Below are positions 37,016 to 49,674 of a DNA stretch of 64,000 nt, in pieces; within the stretch, counting starts at the first letter, position 1; every line of letters begins with the position of its first letter. The stretch comes from Lepas anatifera (Eukaryota > Arthropoda > Thecostraca > Lepadidae): NCBI GenBank assembly GCA_034440635.1, contig JAOTON010000210.1, positions 930,001-994,000 of the forward strand. Direction: 5' to 3'. The notes beneath the pieces were generated by a model. It made no database searches, had not been told where the DNA came from, and saw only the letters and a list, made by a program, of their open reading frames with translations. The position numbers were made by a program, and so were the translations under genes.

Positions 37016-40000
37016 CTAACACGAATCTCCAGTTTTGGGTAGTCCCGTTTGGAAAAAGACTAACAATCTAACCGGTAATGAGCTAAATTATTGTGCATTT
37101 AACGTAAATAGACCTGTATTCCTGCTCCCTGTATATTTACAGGGGCTACTACTGGCAGTTTTTACTAATAGTATGATATTTATCATGCTTTCTTTAAGTT
37201 ACTTTCTTTTTCCTAGCAGGGCGTGCCGCGACTTGTAATATTTTATGTTCTGGTGGTGTTAACGTAAGGGCACTGTTGTCGTTGGGATCGCGGAAGGGGC
37301 ACGCCTGGCTACCCGTTTAAATGGGTGGCGGACCTTTTCTAGCAATAGAATTGCATGAAAAAAACAAAAAAAACAAAACGGAGGTTAAAATCGGAAACTT
37401 CCTCTAGTTTCACCAATGTTCACAACCTGATTACGGAAAGACAAGTATGCACAATAATCTAACTACTGTTTTCTTGAAAAATTAACGAGTAACTGAAAAG
37501 ACATGCATAGTTCACCATTTCCGCAACTAAAATGGTAAGGAGGGGGTCCGGAAGCTGGGCTGACGGCTCGTGGTGAATAAAACCCAACATAAAAACAAGC
37601 AAGATCAAAAACTAAAGCCTACTTGATTACGCGCGATAATTTACATACATTTTCCGGTATTACCACACAACCCACTATTAAATTGCAGGAAGCTGCAAGT
37701 ATTTCCTCCAGGCAATTGGCCCACTTTCTGTTCTTTGGGCGCTTTGCAACAACTTAATCGCTGTTCATTAAGCTGGCGCCACTTCATTCACTTCACTGAA
37801 TTCCTAAGAGCGAATTAAAACGTTAAGTCTGAAAACAATGGCGATTCCGGAGTTAAGCAACGTTGGTATTTCCTCCCGTTAATATGGATGATCACTACCT
37901 ACTAGCCAGTTATCATGACCACAATTTTTTAAGAATTAAAATATTTCATCTCACTTGAATTTGCGGACGTTTCAGCCGCACACAGACCTTCCAGAGCCAG
38001 GTTTCCCAGATAAACGTTAATTCAGCATAGCGTGCAGGCCTTGGCACATAATGAGGACCGATTATTTTGAGCCCTGTGCCTTGCTTTAGCGCCAGCTTAG
38101 CCTTGAAAGGCATAGCTGGTCGGATTTAAGCAAACAGTCTTCAAAGCTTCTACATATTGGCCACTGGAGTCGCGCAACATGCTCATTACCACGGCCAGTG
38201 GTGGAAAATTCGACGCGACAAGTCTGGCAAGTGTCATACTAACATACTGGCGATACTCCCAGCAGGGAAAGATTTCCCATGTGTTACAGACCATATGCTC
38301 GGTTCCGTTTACGATATACTCAGGTATGGCAAGCAATATTCTGTTCACTACCTTGAATGACCAAGTTCCATCCATTCCATCCATCATCGGGGAGAGGATG
38401 ATCAGGCAGCAGCACAGTAACTGGGTTAAAATTAGCAATAACGGGTTGGGTACAGTTCTCAGGTTGAAGTTAGCCAGCTGGCTAGCACACAACCACGGCA
38501 TGCTCGGAATCCGACGAAACTCCCAGTTTAGAAATACGCAGCCACTTTTAGTCCCGTTTCCAGCATTCATCTATCATCTATCGAATATCATGTTCATCTA
38601 TCAAATATAAATCGATATTTTCGCTATTCCGCTATGTTGTCAGGTTTGTCAGACATGAAGGCCTTCCACAGGAGCTTGGCCGTTCCAAAGTTTTACTTTT
38701 TTGCATATTTAAAACTGAAACGGACTTCTGTTTTGCAAAGTTCCTGGAGCTGTTGCAAAAACAGTGTTTTATTTTACTCAATTATCTATAAGGGATACTC
38801 CCAACAGGCGCAACTGTCCAATTACAGGGAGAACTGGCAGGGGTATTTAAGGAGTCTCTCCATCCGACCAGATTGGACACGGAAGGCAATTCCCCGCCGT
38901 GAGGAGTGAACCAACGCTAATCCATGCCATCTTAATCTGCAGTCTGGCAACAAAGCTATTGGGCCGCCCGGCCCCGGTGGTTACGCAACCACACTCGCAT
39001 TTGCTCCCGGTGCGACTGAGCCACATTTTGCGTTGTAGGTGCCTACTCGGCGTTTTCAGGTCAGGGGTGCACCTGCTATCCCCGCAGATAGGCCGATTAA
39101 TCGGCACAATGCCCGGCTGTGGTGCGCCATCACGCGCACGCCGACACAGCTGCTGAAAACAGCGCTCTGCACTGTTTAAGTACAGAGCGCAGATCCGTGC
39201 ACCAGACACAGCGGGGGAGCGGGCGCCAGCGGCCTGGGGCTTTTAGGCTAGAGGAGACACGGAGTACAACCTACCAACTCCTTTCATCTATAGTACGTCT
39301 TGACATCTCAACACGTTAAATTCGGCACGAAATTTACCACTAAGAAGCTACGAAACAGATATATTGCGGAAATCGTCACCAAAAGCCATCACTTAGTTTA
39401 TGGTCTGATATTTAATTTGATACAAGATTTGATTGAAAAGGATGCTGTCATAAAACTAAATTACTATCCACTACTCCTTGATAGCGAACGCACAAGGAAT
39501 TTACGCTCAGAACCAGACCAAAATCAACGTGAAAACATATCAAAGCCGTGGCGAAATGGCATTTGCAGAGTCTTAATCTCCCATAGGCCAGTATACCAAA
39601 TCCCAAGGTGCTGGATGGAGAGCGACACCCGGTCAAACTGAATTTTCCACTCACTCCTGGGTTATTTGTACAAAATTTTCCGCTCACTTATCGGGCTTAT
39701 TTTAGCACAGTTGAATAATTATGGTGTATATGAACTCATACAACAATGTGAGAATGAGCAAATGTTGAGGACAAATATAGTGCTAAACTTTATAGTATAG
39801 AAGATTTGATGAGGGTTTCAGTGAACTTTCACGATATGGTAACTTTTGAATTTTCCCCCCGTTGAATGTATTTTCCCATATCTTGGGACACTGCCATAGG
39901 CTTCCCATCTTCTGACCATTTTAGACCGAGTGGGATGCCTATTATGAATTCATATTTTGGATTCAGCATCCAATGACATGCAACAGAAAAAGACAAAAAT

Positions 40001-40590
40001 CGAGATATTAAATAGTGAGGGAAAAATTATGTGTTATGACTCCTTTCCTGTTTCCTAAACAGAGAGAATATAGTCATTGAAAATAAATGCGTCGTCTGGT
40101 CATCGACGTGGCCTGGGGAAACATGCCAGTTAAGTCACGATAAGTTTCCTTTTTGTTTATTGAACTTCTCAAGTCAATGCACATACTGAAAGATTTCAGA
40201 ACCGATGCAATTAACCGCTAAACAATGCTACCTGAAAGCAATAGAATCCGCTTCGTGTGATGGCGACCCGAGAGCGGATGGCACAATGCCTCGCAGAGGA
40301 AAGTCAGGGCAAGGCACAGGACACGACTCGATTCGATCGCCTCAGCGTGACAGCAAAACAACTGGCTAAAAAGGCCTACGCGGCCGGCTAAAAGTCACGA
40401 GTTGACAGAAACACCAGGGGAACAGTCAAAACAACAGCTACCCATCGAGGGAACGTTATTACTTAGACCCCAACCCTCCTCCCAAAGAAAAAGTGTTCCA
40501 GGGCAGCTGTAAGATTCTCTTGTTGAGATACTTTACCGTTGTTTCTGGATCCAAGTCCATATATCTGAGCATTGTATAACAGTGGTTGAC
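37016..40590. other. Unassigned intergenic sequence
   Basis: Mixed-composition DNA. Overlapping frames at 38097-38610 on both strands have no recognised domain. A copy of the AATTTTCCACTCAC dispersed repeat is at 39598-39690. No RNA gene seen. Confidence 0.35.
39598..39690. repeat. Dispersed repeat fragment (second copy)
   Basis: CCCAAGGTGCTGGATGGAGA, then GCGACACCCGGTCAAACTGAATTTTCCACTCAC, parallels 25505-25640. Only a partial copy; boundaries unknown. Confidence 0.6.
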
Positions 40591-40895
40591 AGATATTGAC
40601 ACTTAAACTAACACAGCAGGCAGATGCACGCGTTTCGACAAAAATTGTCTTCTTCATCGTCTATGGTAGGAGGAATAAGGAACCAGTCATCAAGACATGC
40701 AGCAGTCTCATCGTTTGGATTTTTGTGCAAAATTATCGTGCGAAAGAACTATAAAGGCACCGTTTAGGAGTTGTATTAGGAGTTGGTTAGGCAAAGTGAG
40801 AGAAATAATAATAGTTTTGTATAATAATAACAAAAAAAACAATAATGATAAAATAAAAATAGAACATCATTTATAACAATGATAAGTCTAGAATG

Positions 40896-43800
40896 GCTTA
40901 TATCGAACCCCTCAGGGGACCGATCTTCACTTTCCGGATTCGTTCGGCAAGTAAAGATTGGAGCAACGGGGTGTGACGCGCCCGGGGCCCCAGTCAGCCT
41001 TGGGAGGCACTTTGTCGCATCGCCGCGGATACATCTTTTTCTAGCCCTCCGACGGCCGCCGCCTCTTCCGACTTCGGTCGGTTAGAGTCGGCGTCTGTCG
41101 TCGGTGGCTCTGGTGATGAGATCCGCGGCGATGCTGATGGCTGCCTTACGGGCCCTTTGTTACCTGGTCGGTAACCGTATTGGATCGGGTCAGTTCTGTC
41201 CTGCACCTCCCAGTATGTAGCTCCTGTTTGTTTTTGTTTTCTTATTTTGTTGATTATTTTTAGTTTCTGTCCTCTTTTTACGCTTCAGTTATTAGTCCCA
41301 CATTTATTTGCCTTCTTCGGCTTTTTATGGGTGTAAGGCGCCCACTCGAGGCCTATCTCGAGCCCCAGCGACGAGGTTGACGGGATCCTGGGGGGTTGAG
41401 GTCCCCCTCGGGCGGGTCAGTCCCGAGGGCTCCAACACGCCCCCTTTGGCCCAGATATCTCGATCCAACCGGGGGTAAGCCGTCCGTAGGCTGCCGCGGG
41501 CGGCCTAGCTACGCGGCAGTGTCTACGGGCACTGTCGCTCGGTCCAGCTGGGAAGGGGGGATTATGTTTCGGGCGTGCGGCGCGGCGCCCTTCGCGATGG
41601 GGACTGTGATAGTTCTTGCCGGGCGCGACGCGGGCCGGGGTTTCGGAAACCGTCGTTTTTCGAGACCCCGACCTTTTGCGCTCGCCTGGTTGACCGCAGT
41701 CTCCGCTGCGTGAGGGCTGCCGCGTTTTGCCTTGTCACGACTCATGGCCCTGCCGGCCCACTGGGCTGATGGCGTCAAGGGGGTGGGTGCGTTCTGATCG
41801 GAGGGGTTGTGTGAGTATCTCTCGCCTCTCTGAGACGGGCGCACCTGCCCCCGTAGGCACTGTACCAGCCCCCGGGTCCAGCTATTGACAGCTGGCAACC
41901 CGGGGGGCCGAAGGTAAATGAAATCACTATGGCGTCTCAAAATAGCACAACCTCCAACACTCCCGTCCAACCGACGGGTTCTTCCTCCCCTGCGGGGGAC
42001 AGAACTTCTCCTAGAGTTCTGATGGTGACTCTTGAGGGCAGTCACAAGATAAACCCCTTCCAGGTCATCCAGGCTGTGTCGAAATTCGGGACTGCAACCC
42101 ATGTTTATCGACACTCGGAAACAAAACTTGAAGTTGTCATGTCGTCGGACAAGGAAACGTGTGATCTCTTGGCGGCAAAGCAGCTCAGCTTTGTAGGGAA
42201 AGATAAATCTCTGGTGTTGGTACCGGTTTCTGTAGCTTTACACCCGGCGAAGAACAACGCCTTGGGCGTTGTTACCTGCCGCGAGCTCGAGGGCGCAGCG
42301 GAGGAGGATGTTTTGCTTGGTCTGGAGGAGCAAGGGGTGATCAAGGTGCGTAGGATGAACAGGAGGCAGGACGGCGAGCCAGTTGCCACTAACACTTATG
42401 TCCTCACATTCAACAGCAAGGAGCTGCCTCGAGCAGTGCGTATTGGTTGGCTTTCAGTGCGCGTACGTTGGTACGTTCCGGATCCAATACGGTGTTACCG
42501 GTGTCAAGGGTACGGCCACGTCGCAAAATCATGCAAGGGAAAAGAGCGATGCGCAAGGTGCTCGGAGGAAGGTCACACCTCCACCGCGTGCACTGCGAAC
42601 AAAGCAAAATGCACTGCATGTAAAGGGGACCACGAGGCATGGTCACGCTCGTGCTCCAGGGTTCTCTCCGAGAGAGAGAAGCTGAAGGCTAAGGTTCTGG
42701 GTACGGCTTCCGGAGAAGTTGGAGCGCGAGTAGACAATCACCGCAGGTCTCCTGGTTCCTCCGAACCAGCTGTTGAAGTTTGGACCACAAAGAGCTCCAC
42801 TTTCCGCGACGCTCTCGTGGGTGAGTCGGGACGATTACAGTCATCACTCAGTGTAGACTCGACCATGCGAGACATTATGCACCTATCTGTCCGCGATTTC
42901 ATGGGTCTATTCGGTGGTCTGACCCCACAGACTATTACCCCCACCTGTACACCCGGTGACGCCCAGTCTGACGTGCCAACCAGGCTCAGAGCTGAAAAGA
43001 GCACCCAAACATGCTTCACAGAGAACGTGTCATTGCCAGTGACATGTTCGAAGCCAGAGGATCTGAGCAACCACACAGCCGAAAGGGGTACTCAGACATC
43101 CACAGCCAAGGAACCCCTAACGGTAGCGCACGTCACACTACAACAACAACAACGGTTAGGTTCTTCCAAGGACAATGGAGGAGCTGACAGAAGTAGGGAA
43201 CAGCCAGTGACTGAGACTAAGAAAGCCGCAAAACAGTGGGAAGATCATCCTGCAGCAAAACGCGCACGAGTCAATCAAACAGATACTAGTTCTTCAGGCA
43301 CAGAGGTACATCCTGCTGCGGCTCGCAGCTTAGGATCCACACACAAACAACCAGAAACTACAGTATCCACCCCTGTCACCGACAAATCTTCAACACCACA
43401 GACTCCCATACAATCGAACACAACAGCACCCTCAGACGTGTTTACCAAGCGGTATGGGTCAGAGCGGTCCTCGTCGGCGCCTCCAAAGGGTCGTATGCGC
43501 AAGGAGCGTGGTGAAGCCGTTTCATCTCCAGGTCGCGGGGACACGGGGCTAATGCCGCCGCCGTACCCTCCACCACCCCCGCCTCCACCAACACCTCCCG
43601 CTAAAGCAACAGGCAGGGACCACCTGAGCACAGGCACCCGTGAAGGAAAGCGCAGGCTCTCCTCTCCAAACCTACGTTTCGAGGAAAGAAAATCCCAAGA
43701 CAGAGAAGAGGAAACAGATTTGGTGTTTCCGGGATTCCAAGGGAAAGCGAATTGCGGTACCAAGGGTACAAAAAGAGGTTCTTCAACCAAGGCTGCACTC

Positions 43801-44244
43801 GGGCTCCACCGAGAGTATCGGAAACGTCCAACACGTCTGGCAGGATGTGCCGCGCCCATCCCCCGCTAGTGATGGTAGGCATCCGGGGCCGAGAGTCAGA
43901 GAGGCCTACATGGATAGGGACACTACTTTCGTGCGTCGCTCTCCGCCTAAGGGTCTCGGATACCCGGAACGAATGGCCAGACCACCAGCAGAGTGGAACA
44001 CGCGTACAGCCTGGTGTGTATCTGAAATGTTCGACGGCAGGAGCTGGGAGACCTAGTCAGTGTTGGGTAATTGGTTCGTCACATTAGAAGTTGTTGGCTG
44101 ATCCACTTAGTTTTCATTCTCGATATGTTTTGAATGGTTACAGCTGACTACCACTATTTTTTGCTTTTTTACACTAAGATGGGCGCAAAATGACCTAGTA
44201 GTCGAGGCGCCCTAAAACCCCAAACAACAACAGCTTATATCGAA
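40896..44244 (+). mobile_element. Gag-only non-LTR retrotransposon with 12-bp TSD
   Basis: GCTTATATCGAA occurs at 40896-40907 and at 44233-44244, and delimits an insertion of about 3.3 kb. Inside are a ~1-kb GC-rich 5' leader, one complete ORF1 (41929-43869) and a ~360-bp 3' region ending CCCCAAACAACAACA. No endonuclease/reverse transcriptase ORF2 is present. The CA-rich tail and the variable-length TSD fit target-primed reverse transcription. It is either a deleted copy of a two-ORF element or a non-autonomous gag-only lineage, mobilised in trans. Confidence 0.75.
41929..43869 (+). CDS. Retrotransposon ORF1 (Gag-like nucleic-acid-binding protein)
   Basis: A 646-residue intact frame. The N-terminal part (about 30-180) resembles the ORF1 of Jockey/I-type LINEs. 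It is followed by three zinc knuckles: CYRCQGYGHVAKSC, CARCSEEGHTSTAC and CTACKGDHEAWSRSC (about residues 187-242). The C-terminal 400 residues are low complexity, rich in Ser, Thr and Pro, with a PPYPPPPPPPPTPP run. Such proteins bind element RNA and chaperone nucleic acid. The frame has no internal stop or frameshift, unlike the other LINEs here. The intact frame suggests recent activity or selection. Confidence 0.85.
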   Translation: MASQNSTTSNTPVQPTGSSSPAGDRTSPRVLMVTLEGSHKINPFQVIQAVSKFGTATHVYRHSETKLEVVMSSDKETCDLLAAKQLSFVGKDKSLVLVPVSVALHPAKNNALGVVTCRELEGAAEEDVLLGLEEQGVIKVRRMNRRQDGEPVATNTYVLTFNSKELPRAVRIGWLSVRVRWYVPDPIRCYRCQGYGHVAKSCKGKERCARCSEEGHTSTACTANKAKCTACKGDHEAWSRSCSRVLSEREKLKAKVLGTASGEVGARVDNHRRSPGSSEPAVEVWTTKSSTFRDALVGESGRLQSSLSVDSTMRDIMHLSVRDFMGLFGGLTPQTITPTCTPGDAQSDVPTRLRAEKSTQTCFTENVSLPVTCSKPEDLSNHTAERGTQTSTAKEPLTVAHVTLQQQQRLGSSKDNGGADRSREQPVTETKKAAKQWEDHPAAKRARVNQTDTSSSGTEVHPAAARSLGSTHKQPETTVSTPVTDKSSTPQTPIQSNTTAPSDVFTKRYGSERSSSAPPKGRMRKERGEAVSSPGRGDTGLMPPPYPPPPPPPPTPPAKATGRDHLSTGTREGKRRLSSPNLRFEERKSQDREEETDLVFPGFQGKANCGTKGTKRGSSTKAALGLHREYRKRPTRLAGCAAPIPR

Positions 44245-44475
44245 GCTTGCTTGTATACATTATAGAATAATTCAAGAAGCATTATTGGAATATCCTCAAA
44301 AACGGTGCCTTTATAGTTCTGTCGCACGATAATTTTGCACAAAAATCCAAACGATGAAACTGCTGCATGTCTTGATGACGGGTTCTTTATCCCTCCTACC
44401 ATAGATGCTGAAGAAGACAATTTTTGTCGAAATGTGTTCATCTGCCTGCTGTGTTGGTTTAAGTGTTAATATCTG

Positions 44476-47400
44476 AGCATGCTTCTCCCCTCATGTTTCT
44501 TACAGATACCAAAAAACTTTCTAGTTTAAAAGATTGCATTATTAAAAAACGAATTAGCTTATGGACATTGACCTGCTCCAGGCCCTTCACTAAGCGTCGC
44601 TGATTTACCCCATGGTGATTACATGCATAGTGACCTATAAAACTCTGGGAGCAATTGTCAACCACGAGTGAACCACTTGAACAAAATAAAAATAAGTATC
44701 AAATGTCTCATATGCAGAGGTCAACAGCGGACTAAAGTTCGTGGAAACGAAATGTCCACACACTAGGACAAAATGAGAAATAATTAGCAAGCCCGACTAC
44801 ACGGTTTCTACAATATGTGTGGCCACAGCAATATCAGCAATGTGCTTAGCTAACGAGTAGGTTCTGCACCATAAAATATCTTTGAGTGCTCCACTGTAAC
44901 CAATTTAGCATGAAGAAGTGGGTGTAAAGCATCTATTTTACACAACATCTTGGTACCAGCATAGAAAAGCAGTGAGCCAGTATGTTAAGAATATAATCAG
45001 GGGATGTGTTAATTTAGTTCCAACTAAATCCTCAGTGGGCACAGACTAGCACAGTGAGCACATGCCTCACACATTCCATACTTGCCCAAAGGTAAAGATT
45101 CTCTGTATACTATCCCCCAGGCAATGTTACCCACAGGACCCATTTAAAATTATAGTGTCAAACCAATACCAAGCATACACAAATACCTTTTGAAGTCGGC
45201 TCTTAAAGAGAAACGGAAAAACAGAAAACTCTGCAAACAGAGCTTTGGCGATGAAAACCAGGTTTCATTCAAATTTTCAATCCCTCCAACAAGATCTTGC
45301 AGGATTTGAAGACATGAGGATAAATATTTTCCTTACACTTTAATATTTTCCTTAAACTTTAAAACTAAATGATTAATTAAAATAAGTTCATCTAACAAAA
45401 CTATTATTCATTAAACAAAACTGTAAACTTGGGTGGAAAGAAAAAGGACAATGGTGCACCAGAAATGTAGACAAAATTGAGATTGAAGACTCTCCTATCC
45501 GTCACAGCTCTATCTGCATCCAAAACCTAAGTGTCATGGAAACCACAATTGCTGTATCCTGATTCTCAGCTCTATCCAGATTGCCTCATTATGCATGGAA
45601 GGTAGGCCATTGTTATCGACAGTAAAAAATAGTCATGTCTAGTTGCTCAACCAAACAATTTAAAATATGCCAGTTCCAGGCTCGTTCACTAAAAGGGTTA
45701 CAATATATGGTTACAAATACCGGTTTTGCCCTGTAACATCTACAACTTTTGTGCAAAAATGTTACTAGATCCATGGAGACCTTGTACCAAAAATTATCAA
45801 ATTTGCTTTACATGACAAGGTTAATTTACTTTGCTCAAATCTTATTTCCAAACAGTCTCGATTAAGTCATTTTGTAGCAAACATTAACCCTGACATATTC
45901 AAGCCTGACTATTCCCTACAATTTGATCTAAAGTGTGCATATGTATTAAAAGAGCTGAGTCTTTCAAGCCAGTGATAAGCAACCTATTCCAGTTATGCAT
46001 GGATACATTTTTGCTTAGCATATCAACTTCTCAATGCGGCGGCGGGGCCGCCGGGCGCCTAATGGCGCCGGTGGCCTGTCTCTGTGCGCCAGTGGCGCTG
46101 CGAGCGTGCCATCACCTCCTACCAGGGCTTTGAAAATGAGTTTAAAAAAATCCACTTAAACTGTTGTCTATTTGATTTCCACCAGGCCAGAGGGCATATA
46201 GAAGGCAATTTCCTGTTATGGGCATCAAACCAAGTTAGTTGTAACACTTCATCAACAATTATGCCTCCAACTAAATCAAAATAAAATTGTGTTGACTTTA
46301 CCTTCTATATCACAATACTGCATTTCACATTTCATTCAACATAGAAGCTCTCTGTGAATGTCTCAATGCTGATAATGTTTTCCCTTTATTCCAAAATAAT
46401 TATTCCTGAATATACTCCTTCAGTTACATTTAATACAAAGCCAACTTTCCCTTTGAAGGTTGCTGGTCCAGACTGACAACCATCTAAAATAAGCCCATCT
46501 AAAATGTGCAATAATATTTTCTGATGATCACATAATTGGGAGGTGGTGCCATTTGGACCACACATATGCCAATTTTGGACTGCACAGCCTATCAGGGCAC
46601 ACCATGTCTTATTTTGGGGGCCACACATACTAGCAACCTAGGGTATGAGTGGGATACAGTGCTTCAGAAAAAGCATTATGGGCATTTCAGGGGGTGCTAA
46701 TGCTCATTAATGGGAGCCTAGCCCAAATCTGCCAATAATGGAACTGAGGGCTTGTAAATTTAAATGTTTAACCATAGATGCTGCACAGTTTCACACTCTG
46801 AGAGCCTGAAGCAAAGGCTAGGGACAAAAAAAGCAGCCCCAGGCCACCATACCAATTGTTTCACAGAACAGCTGGGGGTCAAATAGCTTCAAGGAACCAT
46901 ATCTCAGTTGAAACCCTACAGGACTGTAACAGTCTACTTAAATGTGTGGTACCTATCTGCTTGCACACTTTCTCCTTTCAAAAGTGACTTGGACAAGTTC
47001 TGGTCACATGAGCAATACAACTCAGCATTGAAAAAGAGGTTTTAGAATAGGATTCTGTATGTAGAATTCATATTGGGCTTGTTCGAGCACCTCCTTTAAT
47101 CTCCTCTAAACTGATCCAGAAGAGGTAGAAGTCTCTACTACACTCTACTGTCCAATCAAAAACTAGATCAGGGTATTCTACTCTTCTGGGAGGAGGTTAG
47201 AGGAAGTTAGACGAGGCGCTGGAACACACCCAGTGAGGAATTTAGTCAGCAAGGGAAAGTATAAGTTAACATGTTTAAAAGCTGATTAAAGCGTTATGAA
47301 AACCTTTAGTTTAATTTCAAAAATGAGAATCCATGAAAATTGTCCTTAATTCTTAATTCATGCTACACAAGTTCATACACTCTAGGATCATTTAATTCTG

Positions 47401-48040
47401 ATATGCACACTTCACTTGGAAAAGTAACTGAAATTAAGTAAAAAGAACAGAAGTGAGTGGAAAGTCCAGCTTGCCTGAGAGTCACTCTCTACCCAGCATA
47501 CTGGGATTTAGAACAATGATATATATATGAAGAATATATATGAAGCATCATAACCAGATGTAGAGAATGAAATATGAAGTCCAGGCATCACTTCCAATAT
47601 AGGCCCATAACAAAAGGGTACGGGTGCTGGCTCCACATGTTGCCAGATAGAATCACGAGCTAAATCCCATCTAGTCCACGTTCAAAGCTCCTTGATAAAC
47701 TTCCTTTCAAACAAAGCACCACGGTCGATCCAAGCTCCTATGATCAAATCCTTTCAACAAAGTGCCACGGTTGTCCGATGAGTGCCACTGTTCAGCTCCT
47801 CCGTGAAATATTCCAGTGTTCTGTGTTTTTGGCTTGCTGGAACATCCTTCTTGAAATGTTCCTGGCCAAACTGCTTTTGCATTGCTGAGTGAACTTTTTA
47901 AAACCTTTGGTATTATTTTTAATATTTCTACCTGTAGCACATGTACCAACCTGACCTACCTTTTTGACTCGAGCTGGCCTGTGGGCCCTAACCTCCTGGT
48001 GGCTTTGCTTCTCGCTGTTGTGGATCCCTGTGTGCCTCTT
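44476..48040. other. AT-rich intergenic sequence
   Basis: Mostly AT-rich with a short GC-rich patch at 46019-46120. Short open frames only. No recognised gene, RNA or transposon end. The stretch 47700-47800 repeats AAAGCACCACGGT / AAAGTGCCACGGT once. Confidence 0.35.
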
Positions 48041-48210
48041 AACCTAACCTAACCTAACCTAACCTAACCTACCTAACCTAACTAACCTACCTAACCTAAC
48101 CTCCTACCTACCTCCTAACCTACCTAACCTACCTACCTAACCTAACCTAACTCCTAACCTCCTACCTAACCTACCTAAACCTCCTCCTACCTACCTACCT
48201 ACCTACCTAC
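48041..48210. repeat. Telomere-like (CCTAA)n tract
   Basis: Starts as six or more perfect AACCT units, then degenerates into mixed CCTAA, CCTAC and CTCCTAC words. TTAGG (the complement) is the common arthropod telomere unit. The tract lies between ordinary sequences, so it is interstitial: an old repair or fusion scar, or a microsatellite. Confidence 0.85.
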
Positions 48211-49019
48211 GTAACAGTGAACGTGGCACTTATGATATATATTAACCTGTGATTCATTATGGGTTTCGATCGTTGGAGCTTTTGAACTGTGGCACTTCTT
48301 CACCTTGTTATCTGGCACAGTGTGAAGCCAGCACCCATTCCACAAAAGGCCTTCTGCAAACTTAAACTTCAATTCAAGCATGTCATTTTCAGCTTTCATT
48401 CATTTCCACCAGTAAAATTATTACATCTAATTTCTTTATATTCAATGCAAAAGTAAAATGGCGACTGAATTAGGACATTCTAAATAAAGTCATACTTATG
48501 CCTTTGAGTGTCTAAAATCCGGTGTCCGTGGTCTAGAAACATCCAACAAAGGCCTCCAACATGTGCGCCACAAATGCCACGTTTTCAGAAGAGCAAATTT
48601 CACGGCACGAAGTTAAAGAGCACTGTAAGTATGAACACAAACACCACTCTCAATTATTTTCCATTCCGCCACACGAACTCAGGCTCCCGGGGAAGCACGG
48701 CCATACCACCACTTGCCTCGTCCGGTCGCCGAATGTCACCCAACTCCACCGCTCCGAGATGCAGACGATTCCAATGTGGAGAACACTGATTGGTCGACAG
48801 CTTTGACGTCACAGAGAATCTTCCTACGGTTAATATAGAACCTCGAACGAAGACTCACCGCTCATGAGGCTGCCAACAAGTGGCTTCCAAATCCTCAGTC
48901 GACGATAGGCGGGCTCAGACTTCCAAACCGGGAGGAACAGGTGAACAATGAGAGTACTAGTAGGTACTTGAGAACTCTCGCCAAATCTTATCGCAGCGGC
49001 GCCAATACTTAATCGTGGG
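48211..49019. other. Unassigned sequence
   Basis: No recognised gene. The overlapping frames at 48508-48806 carry no domain signal. Confidence 0.35.
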
Positions 49020-49256
49020 CACTGGCGGATTGGGGGCCGGGGTGCCAGGAATGTTCTTTCAAATTTGGGTTTTTAAATCCTTGTTTGGTTTTTTTTCAAA
49101 CATGTTTGGATTGAATATCGTGGGAAGCTGGGGGATAGGAAGCGACATTTCAGGTGCGCGCCACCGACCTTTTACGGGGCGCAGTGATCATTTAAGGGAT
49201 CGTCGAGGGTCGATTAGGGGAGGCCGAGTGCCCCTGCCCCCTGGATCTGCCTATGG
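49020..49256. mobile_element. Decayed copy of the CATAGGCGGATCCAGG MITE family
   Basis: The left end CACTGGCGGATTGGGGG and right end CCCCTGGATCTGCCTATG resemble the inverted termini at 1051-1289. Internal words GGAAGCGACATTTCAGG and GTCGAGGGTCGAT are shared. I see no target duplication, so it is an old copy. Confidence 0.6.
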
Positions 49257-49674
49257 TCTAAGCGCCCCTAAAATGTTGCTTGCCAACATACTTATCGTTC
49301 CCCAGGAGGCAAGTATGTACCAATCCGCGCCCCAGCGATAGATAGGTAATTGCACTTCTGCAGGGACGCGGCCAGGAGGGCACAGGGGGCATGTGCCCCC
49401 CTTCGGTGCCGGGGTGCCCTTTGGTCGCTATGAGGTGTACCCCGTTTGGGCCGTGCCGCTCGAAATTTAGTGCCCTACGCCGTTGAACCTAAATGGAACT
49501 AGACTATAGGTATTTACTGATTTAAACAATTGTTTGACAATTTAGCGCCTTTTTGGTCAGCTAGGGCATTCTGTCGCCTTTCCAAGCACCCGGGAAGAGT
49601 ATAGGCACGTAATCCATTTTCCAGCTAATGCCTCATCGTCGCTAATAATCGTACGGGCGGAGCTAATCTAGTGC

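Larger units (their letters stand above)
40591..44475. mobile_element. Foldback element split by a LINE insertion
   Basis: The left arm 40591-40766 is the near-exact reverse complement of the right arm 44299-44475. Shared blocks include TCGACAAAAATTGTCTTCTT, CATCAAGACATGCAGCAG and TCGTTTGGATTTTTGTGCAA. The arms are about 176 bp. Removing the LINE at 40908-44244 restores an element of about 550 bp. No transposase. A MITE or foldback transposon of unknown superfamily. Confidence 0.75.

Noticed and set aside
38097..38610. 157-codon minus and 143-codon plus frames
   Set aside because: They overlap on opposite strands, have no recognisable domain and lack splice or context support.
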